From Rutstroemia sp. NJR-2017a BVV2 (lineage: Eukaryota > Ascomycota > Leotiomycetes > Helotiales > Rutstroemiaceae), in NCBI GenBank assembly GCA_002946415.1, contig NJPS01000065.1:370915-434914 (forward strand): DNA of 64,000 nt, read 5' to 3'. Below, in pieces: positions 47,301-58,676 of this stretch. Positions within the stretch are counted from its first letter, which is position 1. Each line of letters starts with the position of its first letter. A model generated the notes under the pieces. The model saw nothing but the letters and a program-made list of their open reading frames with translations, searched no databases and had not been told where the DNA came from. Position numbers and translations under genes: made by a program.

Positions 47301-48086
47301 CTAAGGATATGGCGATGAATAGGGCTCGACCTTCTTCAGCAGCTTAGTAAATGTATCATCTCCGTACAGATTTATCAGCCTAGCTGCCTTTTCCTCCGAT
47401 GCACCCTCAATCCACTTGAAATGAGCAGCATCATAGAAGTCAATATAAGTTGCTGCATCAGTTATCAGCTTTGTGCTCAGAAGGGGAGGTCTGGAAAACT
47501 CACGCTCACCACTACCATCTTCACTCGCCATCCTCTCCCTCAACCCCTTCCACTGCTCTCTCATATCCTCCAATATAGCAGCTTCCCCACCACCCTTCAC
47601 CTCTATTATATCCTTCAACTCGCATCCTAACTTCTCCTCTCTCGTCCTCTTAAAATACTCCCTCGATCCGTCTTCCTTATCCAACGCATTCTCATAGACA
47701 TCATTCAAAATCCATCGATGAATAGGTCTACCCAAGAACTGCAGCGCAGTTTCTTCGTACTCATCTGCTTGTTCCACTAGTTTCAGATCTCTATATCCAT
47801 CTTTCTCTGTGAATCGTTCATTCAATAGTTTTGCAATGGGTGTTGAGTCATTCAGTGCTTGGTAGGGCGGCTGTAGGATCTCGATGACGGGAACCGTAGC
47901 AATAATATCTGGATTTTCGGGAAATAGTCGGTCGCATTCGGGCTTGATGCCAGGATAGGAGAGCTTTACGGTGGTGTAGGGGATGCCTTTGTAGTTCAGA
48001 GCGAAGCGGGTGCACCAGCATGCCCAAGACCAGGGTTTGGGGCCGGAGAGCTCGTAGAAGCGGACAAGTGGTTCTGGCGTGGACAT
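47301..48086 (-). CDS. Glutathione S-transferase-like protein (fungal etherase-type/GTE-like)
   Basis: Single exon, 261 residues, starting at MSTPEPLVRFYEL. I preferred this ATG to one ten codons upstream because the GST fold starts right after it. The N-terminal thioredoxin-like domain reads VRFYELSGPKPWSWACWC-TRFALNYKGIPYTTVKLSYPGI and has the cis-Pro position in ATVPVIEI. An all-helical domain with ADEYEETALQFLGRPIHRWIL follows, and the tail ends SSPYP. The WxxxxxxxRFALNYKGIPY pattern is that of the fungal GTE/LigE-like GSTs, which include proteins acting on aromatic compounds. The substrate here is unknown. A Cys-Trp-Cys at about residues 21-23 is unusual for the class. Confidence 0.82.
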   Translation of the reverse strand: MSTPEPLVRFYELSGPKPWSWACWCTRFALNYKGIPYTTVKLSYPGIKPECDRLFPENPDIIATVPVIEILQPPYQALNDSTPIAKLLNERFTEKDGYRDLKLVEQADEYEETALQFLGRPIHRWILNDVYENALDKEDGSREYFKRTREEKLGCELKDIIEVKGGGEAAILEDMREQWKGLRERMASEDGSGEREFSRPPLLSTKLITDAATYIDFYDAAHFKWIEGASEEKAARLINLYGDDTFTKLLKKVEPYSSPYP

Positions 48087-50224
48087 TTCGGAAGCTGTTG
48101 TCAAACCACAAGTCAAAAAAGAGCAAGGAGAACAAGGAGAGCGAGGATAGCGAAAATAATATGATTAAAACTAGAGCGGGGTAGTAGACGATTTTATGTC
48201 AGATATGTCAGGTGCATGATCATCCGAAATGCTGCAAAGAAATGCTATGCAACGCACCGATTGAGCTATGCACTTGGAACTATAGATATCTGGACTCACA
48301 AATCAAGTGTGTTGGTGCTTCACAGATTGTTGTTTCAATCGGAGCCTATAGCATCCCCGCTCTTTCCGCCGCTCATCGCTATCGTTGTCGCAACAACTGA
48401 GTTCATCATCCGAGATGGGGAGATGTAGATGGAGCTGCGGGCGAAAGTCGGCTGAGAACAGATTGATTACAGAGCATAATCGGATGCTTACATCCATACA
48501 TAATATACTGGATACTTACACCTTGCAATCGATACTGAGCTCACTCTCGTTGATACAATCGCAGGTGATCGAAACCACGACCATGGCACGTGAGGACTGC
48601 ATTTGCATGTTCAATGAGTTTCGCAACATATCCCGTTGAGGGAATAACTACTCGCAGCGATATCAAACTTTGCCATCTCTTGCATCGTTGTAGCATAAAA
48701 TTCGCCTCTAGACTCACAAATCATTTAATCATGATTCCAATTCCCCATTCCCAATACTGCGATAGACGAGCTGTGACCCATCTTGCGCAAGATATCACCC
48801 TCATAGCTCCCTGAAGAATCCATCTCGTCTGATCCAAAGACGAGAAATTTAACATTTCTTGTATAAAATCCGACCCATACCACCGCCACCGCCACACCAT
48901 CCTATACATCCTCATCCATCAAGAAATCCTCTTGGACCGTAAGCCACCCAATGGAAGTGGCATGCCCACCGCAAGATGAATCCGAACAATTTCCATGCAG
49001 AAATGACTGCATCATCACTTTGAGGACTTCCTCAGCCTCACCCGTCCTACATCCAATGCAGGAAACGTCCAGAAGGTGACAGTCAGCCACCCCCACCCCT
49101 TCCCTCCCCCTGTCACGGGGTTCCGCATAGGTCGTAACTCGAGCTTCGAAAGCAAACGAATGCGACGCTGGTAACGTAAAGGCTCACCTAAGATCGAAAC
49201 CGCACGAATCATTAGCTCGACATTAATTTGGTTGCCTGGATGTATGTATGCCGGTGTGTACGTATTAGTATCCGGTCAGTGGCACGGTGGATGTAAGGGG
49301 TACGAATGCGTGTAGGTAAGGTTAGTCGTGACACAGTTTGAGCGCGTAAAGAGATCGTTTGAAAATGCACCGTAGGTATATTGTCGTAGACGACGATTAT
49401 TCATGCGCTTTAAGCTGAAGGTGGCTCGGATTCGGATTCGCATTCGACCGTAAATTCGGATGCTTACTACTCTTCACCGTGGACTTAATGACTTGAACAT
49501 ACGAAGGTAGGAATGTATCTAGTTTTGTGTGAGAGCCAGAGACCTTTCAGTAGGATCCATTCGCTTGTTCCTTGGAGTTGCGTACAAGCCCCGGACACAA
49601 TGCAAAGCATGATGACTCCAAGACTCCTACAGGGCTGATTTGTAAAAGGCGATTCCGAAAGCCGATAACTAATGTTTGTGACAAATATTCACGTTGAAGG
49701 ATGAGGTTATTGTGAAGTGTTCTTGCAACGTATGAACACGATGGAATCGTGTAAATGGAGATACGGGCATAAGGGAAGTGCGAGTTGAATTACCGGAGCC
49801 ACCGCGGATTGCCGCTGCAGGATGCCTAGTAGTCCTTATTAGAGGCGATATTTCCAGGCTTAGTCTTGCATGACATTGGTGGTTGTACGGTCGTGTATTG
49901 ACGCATCGAGGTCTGAAGGTGCGGCTGTTGGCCAGTCATAATGTTTCCAATGCGAATTTGGGAAATACAACGAGGCTGAATTCTATAATTGCTAGTCTTG
50001 TAAGCCCGGTGGCCATTCAGGGCTCATAAAAGACTGTTTGATCCGGTCTTCATTACGCAGCTACGGCACAGTTGCTGAGAATCGATGGGTATCCATGAGT
50101 CAAATGCTGCGTTCTCCATATATAAGAGAAGGGTATTGCGCTACGAGAATCATGTCTCAGTTACCAACAGTTTCATCATTGACCAGACATTCCATTGCCC
50201 TAGAAGACATGAAAGGTTACTCTT
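48087..50224. other. 2.1-kb divergent intergenic region
   Basis: Between the GST-like gene (-) and the Zn2Cys6 regulator (+). It contains only short frames without resemblance to known proteins. It is not obviously repetitive. It must hold both promoters. Confidence 0.4.
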
Positions 50225-51933
50225 ATGGCTACAGTAGCGAGAAAAAAGGCTTGGAGACCTAAATCCAAAACAGGGTGCAGTACCTGCAGGTTGGTAATCC
50301 TCAGCGGCTCCATCTATCCTAGGAACTAAGGGTTGGTGATGACAAGATACTAAAATATGATAGAATCCGCCGAGTCAAGTGTGGAGAGGAGAAGCCGTAC
50401 TGTCTCAGATGCACAAAGACAGGACGGAGATGCGACGGATACGATAGCGACCGCCAGGGAGGATCGAGCCCTACGCTCACATCACCACAAAGAACCGCAT
50501 TCTCGCAAGTACCTAGTCCTACGCTGGTTCCGTCGACCGGTATTGAAGGGGATGAACAAGAACGGAGGAGTTTCCATTTCTTCCTAGACCGTACAGCACC
50601 GGAACTGGCGGGGTATTATGAATCCGAATTCTGGAGCCGCCTCGTTCTACAGAGATGTCATTCAGATGATGCAATCCGCCATGCGGTGATTGCATTAGGA
50701 GCACTCCATGAATCATACAAGTCTGGAGATATCAAGCTTCTGGAAGGTGAATCTGTGCAAGATCCTCAACAGCGATTCGCCCTAGTACAGAACAACAAAG
50801 CCATAAGATATCTAACTAGTCATCTCTCACCTGGAGGGACACCCAACTCTGCGGAGGTGATACTGACGTGCTGTTTGTTGTTCGTCTGTTTCGAAGCCAT
50901 GCAAGGAAACTACCAAGCGGCATTCACGCACCTTAACAGTGGCCTGAAGATCTTAGGAGAATGGTTAGAGCGCATGAAGCAAAACTCAACGAAGGCCGGC
51001 TCCGACTCAAATTTGGCCCGAAAATTCATAGAAAATGAACTCATGCCATTATTTGGCACCTTGGACATACAATCGACAACAATATTACCGACTAGTTCCA
51101 TCCAATGGGGCATGACAGTGAGTCCATCCAAAGTCGATTTCAAAACCGAAAATGATATACCGAGCTCGTTCTCGTCTATCAACGAAGCCAGAATTTGCCT
51201 GGAGAACCGAACGCACTGGATCCTCGAGTTTCATCAGAACACCGCACAAAAGAACCATTCCTTGTCGCAAGAAGTGCCTAGCTCTTCAATTGATCAAGGG
51301 CCGAGAAACATACTGGATGAGAAAAGCAAGCAAGCACTCGGTTTGGAACAGTGGTCCAACGGATTCAGCAACCTCGTGCACAGCATACGTCCAACCATGG
51401 ATCCGAAGGATCTTCGAGCATCATTATCCCTCAAACTATTCCATACAGTTGTCAAATTGATCCTTGAAACGGCATTATTTGCAAGCGAAATGGATTATGA
51501 CAAATACATGAGTGAATTCGAATTGATAATATCCCTAGCCGACACGCTGCTAGAATCATACGGCGACTCCAGGAGAGAAATTGGACGAGTATTCTCCTTC
51601 AACACAGCGATCGTGCCCCCATTACTGTGTGTAGTCTGCAAATGCAGAGACCCAGGGATCCGACGAAAAGCATGGAGTCTCCTCTCGACATCTTCCCGGA
51701 GAGAAGGGGGATGGGATAGCGATTATGCGACCAGCATTGGTAGATGGACGATAGACAAAGAAGAGGAGGGGTTAGAACAAATATCAAAAGCAGAACAGGT
51801 TCCGGAAGCTACCAGAGTGGTGGTGGCGGAGATAGTATCGCTAGGGAGACGGCGTGCGCTGGTGAAATATTTGCAAGGTCGTCGTCCAGCAAACGTAGAT
51901 GTGCAACTGAAGGAAGAGTGGATTTCGTGGTAG
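50225..51933 (+). CDS. Zn2Cys6 fungal transcription factor
   Basis: Two exons, 50225-50289 and 50364-51933, give 544 residues. The intron interrupts the zinc cluster between its second and third Cys. Splicing (TGC-AG|A-ATC) gives C18-X2-C21-X6-C28-X6-C35-X2-C38-X6-C45 with the basic RIRRVK, the complete DNA-binding domain near the N-terminus. Between them, KTGRRCDGYD and a Ser/Thr/Pro-rich linker are typical. Residues ~90-300 match the fungal-specific transcription factor region (FWSRLVLQRCHSDDAIRHAVIALGALHES; CLLFVCFEAMQGNYQAAFTHLNSGLKIL). The target genes are unknown. It does not sit in a recognisable metabolic cluster. Confidence 0.93.
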
Positions 51934-52275
51934 AGGAGATATTGTTAATAATAGGAGGCTCTGGTAGTCCTCCTTAATGTGCTCTAAACTGTCGATAGAA
52001 TATTAGTATTGTGTATAACAATATTTGCTTCCACCGAGGAGGGTTGTATGAACATTTGATGTATGTACACAAAATAATATTTTACAGGGGACGGAAGCCC
52101 CCAAAAACGTGGAGGTAAGCTGGGCATATCCAAACCAATTGTTGGAATCAGCCACACCTAGCACGACCTAGGTTATCGCAAAGAGTATCTCCTCTGGTTC
52201 GTTTCCTGAGCTCTAGCCAGAATGTCTCTTTCAACAGACACAGAACTTCCAGATTGAGATCATCGAGAAATCAAA
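51934..52275. other. Intergenic region
   Basis: 342 bp between the Zn2Cys6 gene and the DJ-1/PfpI gene on the same strand. AT-rich at 51945-52090. Nothing recognised. Confidence 0.5.
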
Positions 52276-53202
52276 ATGTCCAACCCCAAAGTTTTAATTC
52301 CCATGTCCGATTACGGTCATGATCCGACCGGTGTGCAGTTTCGCTCTTTCAATCTTACCCAATTCTAACGAACGCTTGCAAGAAACCTCAATTCCATACC
52401 ATGCCTTCAAATCTGCGGGGTTCGACGTACAGTTCGCAACAGAAAATGGCGCAACGCCGGAATGCGACCGTCGCATGCTCGATGGCATCACGCAAAAGCT
52501 CCTAGGAGCCACCAGCGCCACCGTCGCTCTCTACAACAGCATGTCGCAAACCCCCGAGTTCAAATCTCCCGTAGCATGGTCCTCCCAATCATTCTCTCTT
52601 AGCAGCTACGATCTTGTCTTCCTTCCTGGCGGCCACGAGAAGAGCGTGCGACAATTGATCGATTCGGATATCATGCATAGACACTTGGCTGTGTACTGGA
52701 AAGATGTGAAAAAGCCTGGGAAGAAGACTGTCGCAGCTGTTTGTCATGGTGTCATGGTCTTAAGTGAGACGATGCTTGATGGAGAGGCGAAGAAGAGCAT
52801 TATCCATGATTGTGACACTACAGCTCTGCCAGGCGCTTTTGAAGGTCTGGCGTATTGGGGAACGAGGTGGGCGCTGGGTGATTACTACAAGACGTATGGG
52901 GCTGGTAGTGAGAGCGTTGAGACTTCCGTGAGTATTTGCACTTTTGGTCATATGGGAACTTTGTTAACCGGAGCTCGATAGGTACGGGGGCGGTTGGATG
53001 ACCCGGCGAAGCAGTATAAGAACAGTTTGGGTCTGAGTCCGTAAGTACAGCTTTTCGATGGAAACCGAAGATGGTCGCTAATAAAAGTAGGTTTGTCGTC
53101 GAAGACGAGAATTACAATTACGTAAGTGCGAGATTTCCTGGAGATGCGCAACTATTGGCAGACACGGTCATCAAGTTGGTCCAGAACACCACAGGGGCCT
53201 AG
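52276..53202 (+). CDS. DJ-1/PfpI family protein (class I glutamine amidotransferase-like)
   Basis: Four exons, 52276-52330, 52383-52927, 52982-53040 and 53091-53202, give 256 residues, typical of Hsp31/glyoxalase-III-like DJ-1 proteins. Exon 1 supplies PKVLIPMSDYGHDPT. The splice creates E19, the family's conserved Glu. The nucleophile elbow is TVAAVCHGVMVL, with the reactive Cys at C139 followed by the conserved His. VFLPGGHEKSVRQ and ALPGAFEGLAYWGTRW are further landmarks. Known members act as methylglyoxal-handling enzymes or chaperones in stress response. Which of these applies here is not shown. The catalytic Cys-His-Glu set is intact. Confidence 0.92.
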
Positions 53203-53472
53203 AGGTGTGCAGAACACCCATCATAACTGTCTAGCATCTTCACCTTATCAGATTCTACATAATATCATGATTTCTTCTTAACACGGAATGAATTACGTTT
53301 CCATTGAGTCATTATCGAGATCCAGCCTCGAGATTCTAGGACAAAAACGCCTCCAGTTCCCAGAATTGTTCCAGCATACCCGTCGACCGTTAACCATTAG
53401 GCATTACAAACAACCATGGATTATGTACAGAGAAAAAGAAAATTACAAATCTCTCTGAATGTAGGAACAGAT

Positions 53473-54234
53473 TCACCCTTCCTTTTCGCCTTCCACATTT
53501 CGAGCACTGAGCTGCATTGTCTGCAAAGGCGTATCAAATAACCCAGCCAACATCTTCTTGTACAGCCCGCTTTCCAAGAACTCTTTCTCGACGTTGTCAT
53601 ATGCCGCAACCCCTCCTTTGCCCCACATATTCCTTCCCATCTTCACAATACAAGCATCTCCGCTCACACCCTCCTGCCACCTCTTGTTCTTTGGCAGATC
53701 ACTTCTTTCAGGCGTATACAACAACATGTAAGTGCCCGTCAATGCATGATCCGCAGAATTTTGCACCACCGCCAGTGATGAGTATTTATGCATTCGTGAG
53801 TGCCATGCCTCGCCATCGCCCCAAAAGGACCTCATATCAGGGATATGCGACAGGTGATTATCCTTGTGTGCTTCAAAGCGAATGTCGATCGTACGTAGGG
53901 TGATAAGGACGGGTCGCTTTCCATTCTGAGGTAGGAGAAGGACGGTTACAAAAGCTGTTTCGATCGGAGGTGAGGTTGGCGGACTATGAGTGAAGACCTT
54001 ATTCAGGAGATTGTTAAGGGGGCGACGCTGCGGCGGAGATGGAAATTTTGAGTCCTGGAACAGTCGCGGTGTTACGGCTTGGCTCACCACGAATTCCGCC
54101 TCAGCTCCAAGCGCCGCGAAGCGTTTGGCTGTGTTCGGACCATATTCGGTAGCTGCTTCTGTGCTGTAAATTGTGGAGAGGATAGGCTGGGCTTCTGCAT
54201 TCATTCGAGAAGCATGATACTGTTCAACGGCCAT
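53473..54234 (-). CDS. Conserved-looking protein of unknown function
   Basis: Single-exon frame of 253 residues starting at MAVEQYHASRMNAEA (the ATG at 54234). The open frame extends six codons upstream but only to a TTG. No signal peptide or membrane segment. It contains a compact folded-looking middle (FVTVLLLPQNGKRPVLITLR; DIRFEAHKDNHLSHI; FWGDGEAWHSRMHKYSSLAVV) and a basic C-terminus. I do not recognise the family. It lies 3' to 3' with the DJ-1-like gene, with 270 bp between the stops. Confidence 0.75.
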   Translation of the reverse strand: MAVEQYHASRMNAEAQPILSTIYSTEAATEYGPNTAKRFAALGAEAEFVVSQAVTPRLFQDSKFPSPPQRRPLNNLLNKVFTHSPPTSPPIETAFVTVLLLPQNGKRPVLITLRTIDIRFEAHKDNHLSHIPDMRSFWGDGEAWHSRMHKYSSLAVVQNSADHALTGTYMLLYTPERSDLPKNKRWQEGVSGDACIVKMGRNMWGKGGVAAYDNVEKEFLESGLYKKMLAGLFDTPLQTMQLSARNVEGEKEG

Positions 54235-57200
54235 ATTTGAAGATATATTCAATGTTGCACTTGTAACTTGGTTGCAAACTTTTCACTTGAGGAGCAGCAT
54301 AGTTTTGAATCATCTTAACCATAAGCTTGCAATTTTCAGCGTACAGGCTGTGCAGGCTAGGTAGAAGTGTTTGTAGGGGTGAACCATTCTCGCGGTGATC
54401 GGCATTTGGATTTCAGACAAACTTTTATGCTTGAATTTTCAAAAGAAGGAAGTCCTGACCGAATTTACTAATGGCTGTCACCGCGGCGGCTAGATCACAT
54501 GAAAAGCGACCAATCACATCATGAGTCTAGGTCGCCCGAGAATCCGAGATAGGCTTCGAACCGCTTGGGACAAAAATTGATAACTTGGTGACCATTCGCG
54601 TGATTAATGTGATGCAGGATCCTAGAAGATTGTCAAGGGTGGTCGGTGATCAAAAACTACCTCCAAGGATTTGTTGGTTCTCCGCTTTCAGGTGCAGTCC
54701 TGAGCACGACTTTTCCGATCCATGACACCTTAGACCAAGCGTAAACCTGGGAGGGGACATGTGCCTAGCGCGCTTGCGATGAGGCTGATGTATTTATCCG
54801 GACATAAACGGTCGGTTCATGAACGATGAGATGTCACACAAGGCGCAAACACTGCAGCTCGATGTAACAGGAAAGAAGCCGAGGAGGACACGGAAGCATA
54901 CACCAGGTAGCATGCATAATACGGAGCGTTCCGTGGTTGCTTCGCGGCCTATCTCACTCACTAGCAAGGTTACTAGATAAGCTTCTCCCGAACCGCTTGC
55001 GAAGCCCCTCTTTTCGAGCGTGTAGTAAACCTACGAATGGTTAGCCACAATGGACTATTGCACTAGTAGGAGCTCTGGTGATGAGAGCTTGAAACAAGCG
55101 CCAATATTGTCTTCCTTCTGTCATAATCGTACGATGGTAAATTGTAACTGCCACGGCAGGCTTGGCTAGACCACGGTAACGCAAACGGGCTGCGAAGCTA
55201 TCACATTGAAAAACCCTGCCAGCGATCGGCAATACACCCCAGCTGAGCCAGTTTAAGAACCGTGCGTGTTCTACGCATGGACGGCAATGCATCTGTAAGC
55301 TCTCAAGCTAAGGAGTGACTTCTCGGGAGCTAATGTCGACAAGCGTGGAATATGTTCGTTTCGGGACCCATATCTGAGTGTTTGGAAAACGGCGTCGTTG
55401 CTGACCTTTTCAAGTCTGTTGTAGGCAATGGTGGTGAGTAACGTAACAGAGGCTTGCAGATGGGGAATAGATAGGTCTCTAGCTCTGCAGTGCTTGTCAT
55501 TCTTCATTCTCGCAGAGTATAGTTGATTCGAAAAGACTTTCCAGCTTAACGTTCTCTTCCTTTTTTTTTTCGCAGGCTTATCGGATAGGACATTTGGGAA
55601 TCGAGGGCGCGAAGCGCTATAGTTAAAGACTTAAAGTTAGCTCTCATCGCAGAACACAAGCGCTCATATAGCAGGAGGGGAGATTGTTGCTATTGCTAGT
55701 CTTCTGCGAAGGCTCATGGTAAGAGTGTTAGATAGAGTTCAATGGGGTTCCTTTGATATTTCGAGATTGCTCGACTGTTCTTCATGGCACACTCGCGCGG
55801 CAACAAGGTCGAAAAGCGGTAATAGTTCGCAGGCGCTGAATTATGTTCTAGGGAAACGTCCTTGCAGTTGTAAGTAGGGTAGCTCACTTTCAAGTTTCAA
55901 TCTAGATCTTTATGGGTGTTGATAGTCACTAGTAGTCCAAGTCTCTCGAGTAAAGGCTGCAATCTTTCGGTTGGACTGTTGGGAACACTTGAAATAGCTG
56001 AAGCCCGGGATCTTCATCACCAGGTCTTTGGTACGTCTGATGCTCTCAAGATGGAGTTCCATATGGACCGCATCACTGAGTTGTGGTTGTCGATAGCACG
56101 TACTCTTTAATGAGAATCGGCGTCTCTTCGCTATTCTGGGCTCGACGAGGGCAAGAACCTCGACCATATACGTTATACCCCGGTTAACACTAGCTTGGCT
56201 TCTCTCCGCCCACAGAGATATTGCCGAGACTATTTAATAGATTCTCTGGAGAAACTTGATCGTTTTCATCCTCGACAAAACATCTATTTTTAAAATTCCC
56301 TTCTTGAACAAAATTCAGTAGTGCTAGCCACTCAACATGCTCAACAACAATGGCATACTGTCATTTAATAAGATGGAACCATGGACTGTTGGTACGTTCT
56401 CACTTTCTTCTTTCAAGTCCTAGAGGCTTCTCGACGATCTAGGTGCACTGTCATGTCTATACTGCTGCAGTTATGCTATCATAATATGCTGGCAAGCTGC
56501 TTCTTCTTGTCGCCATTGCGTTTGCACATTAGCACACTCAATGCTCCCTTTCTCATTCCTCCATTCTGCATTCCCTCGATCCTTCATGTGCCCTTTGAGC
56601 CGTTCTGCAAAGCTGCACCTCATGGTTCTTGTCCACATCCGCATTTCAATTAAGTCGCACTTCAGGTTATTTTTCACTAACATGTTCACAGATTGTGAGT
56701 ATCACGAGCATTTCTTCGAATTTTCCACCGCGGCCTATAGCATTGACGATCTATTCACATTCTACCGGTTCTCACCAGATTTAAGCCTTCAATATTGCAA
56801 GGCAACGACCTAGGGAAAATACATTGGCAAAAGGCTTTGGTTTCTGTCCTTCAATACGCATATTACCTATCTCTTTTAAGCATACACTGTTCAAAAGCAT
56901 ATCCTTCCAGCCAACGCCGGAGATACTCGACAGTCTTCTTGACAACGGTTACTGTTGCGCAGATCTGGCTTCATTCTCCTGAAAACATTTCACAAGTTTA
57001 CTTTCAATTCAAGGTTCCGCCTGGACAAACTATCCAGTTGAGCAGAACCCTGAATCAAAATCCACGATTCCACTTGATAGACCACAATTGTCACTCCCTC
57101 AGGAGTGGGCCGAGTGGCGTCACTTTTGGGTCTACAGCATACGATGTTTCTGGCTACTTTCTTCTCCTGATCTCTCCAGTTGATTACTAAACTCACGGCT

Positions 57201-57948
57201 AATCAGTGGTGGGAGCGGAAAATGTCCCCAGATTCACTGTTAGTGGCGTGGGGGTTGAAGTTTCAACCTTTCGAGGAGAGCTCGGCAACCGCCAAAGCAA
57301 TTCATGTCTTCAGCACTCATTGACTTATAAAAGCAAATGGATTTTCAATCTTTTCATACTCGTGCTCTGCGTCTCTTATTTTTGGACCACGTTCAGCTTC
57401 CAAAGCCTTTCATCCTGCACTTTCTCAGCTTTTGATCTGACTAGTTTGTCGGCCAATCTAAAACCTCTATCAGTCTATCTATCGGACAGCCATTATCTAT
57501 TCTGGAGAGTAACTGACTTCCTTTCGAGTTTGAAAGCTTAACTAGTCATTGGAGAAATTTCCATCATACCACGGCCTCTAATTTCACGCTTTTCTTTTCG
57601 CCCTCTGCTTCACCTTGATCACATCTCTCGAATTCTTTTACCCTCACAACAGATATTCAACTCTTTCCTCTCATAACCTCGCCGATAGAAGTTACCAACT
57701 AATTTCCAAACTCGGAAGTCTGGATAGATCGTCTTCTTTTTGTGGCTAAGTTTCCTATCGCTCAGGTTGTTCCCCTACATCTCCACCTATGACGCGAAGA
57801 TGTATCTCCGTTGTTATGGTTCCATGAAACATAAGAGATGTATCAAAAGATGTATTGTTTGGATATACTCATTTCTATCAACCTCTAGACAGACAATTCG
57901 AGAACCTGTGCAGTATTTTTCATTGCTAACATATAATAGCAGCTCCAA
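54235..57948. other. 3.7-kb gene-poor region with one candidate small gene
   Basis: I see no large gene. There is a T-run at about 55559-55570 and pyrimidine-rich sequence before 57949, which looks like the leader of the next gene. A candidate two-exon small gene is described at 56337-56813. The frames at 56795-57190 and 57206-57541 look non-coding, though they could be exons of one larger gene. Confidence 0.4.
56337..56813 (+). CDS. Candidate small two-exon gene (58 residues), uncertain
   Basis: The ATG at 56337 opens MLNNNGILSFNKMEPWTV. A GTACGT donor follows at 56392. About 300 bp later there is a well-formed acceptor with a branch site (CACTAAC ... TTCACAG, exon from 56692). Joining keeps the frame (DCEYHEHFFEFSTAAYSIDD ...) and ends at a TAG at 56811, with 58 residues in all. 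The sequence upstream is AT-rich and promoter-like. The protein is acidic/aromatic and unlike any family I know. It could be a truncated gene or simply spurious. Confidence 0.3.
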
Positions 57949-58676
57949 ATGGCAACAAATACCGAGGAGCTGGCGGACGTCCGATTTTATCTAATCGACG
58001 TCCGACGGCGCATGGAAGCAATCATAACGGAGGGGACGACATCCCCATCCCGGGAAATTATTGAAGAAGTAGTCAATATCCAAGAGGAGTACATGGTAAG
58101 TACATCATGGATATTACCCCACCTCTTGAATATGCTGATACTTTATAGGATTACCTAAATAGATACGTTGTTGCGGGAGGCATTGTCCAGGCCGCGCCAT
58201 TATACAAGATTGATTGTGGTATGTTATGCTAGCTTCTGAGGTTCACTCGTTCCAAATCCTAACTTTCTCACTCAGTCCTTGGCCTTCATTGGCTCCGACC
58301 ATCCCACATTCACTTGTTCTCACGCTTCACGCGTCATTTTCGGTCGACTCAAGTACCTGTAGCCCTTGAGTGGCTCCGCAGCAGAGATAGCGAATCAGTT
58401 ACCCTCGCTGTGGGCGCCCTGCAAAATCAATTTGGCAACAAGTATCGACTTGAGAGGTTAATTGGAGAACCGGGGGAGAGTGGGGAGGACTGGAAAGTAT
58501 GGAAGTGGATGTTTTGCGAGTTGTGGGAGGGGGAGGACATAAATACGGTGGTGACAGATCGAAAGAGGTGGGGCTGGGTTGGGAAGTTTGGAGTAGGGCA
58601 GCTGTTGGAGTGTGGGGAGCAATGGGGTTGTGGGTGGATTTTGGGGGAGGAGGAGCAGAAATTGTTGTTGATTTAG
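57949..58676 (+). CDS. Protein of unknown function, three exons
   Basis: Exons 57949-58095, 58149-58218 and 58276-58676 give 205 residues with GTAAGT and GTATGT donors, and all phases agree. The start is MATNTEELADVRFYLIDV. An N-terminal amphipathic/helical region (RRMEAIITEGTTSPSREIIEEVVNIQEEYM) is followed by the stretch DYLNRYVVAGGIVQAAPLYKIDC created by the splicing. A Trp- and Gly-rich C-terminal domain (HWLRPSHIHLFSRF; GALQNQFGNKYRLERLIG; WKVWKWMFCELWEG) ends at a stop just before a run of seven Gs. No catalytic motif seen. The consistent splicing makes it likely to be real. Confidence 0.72.
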
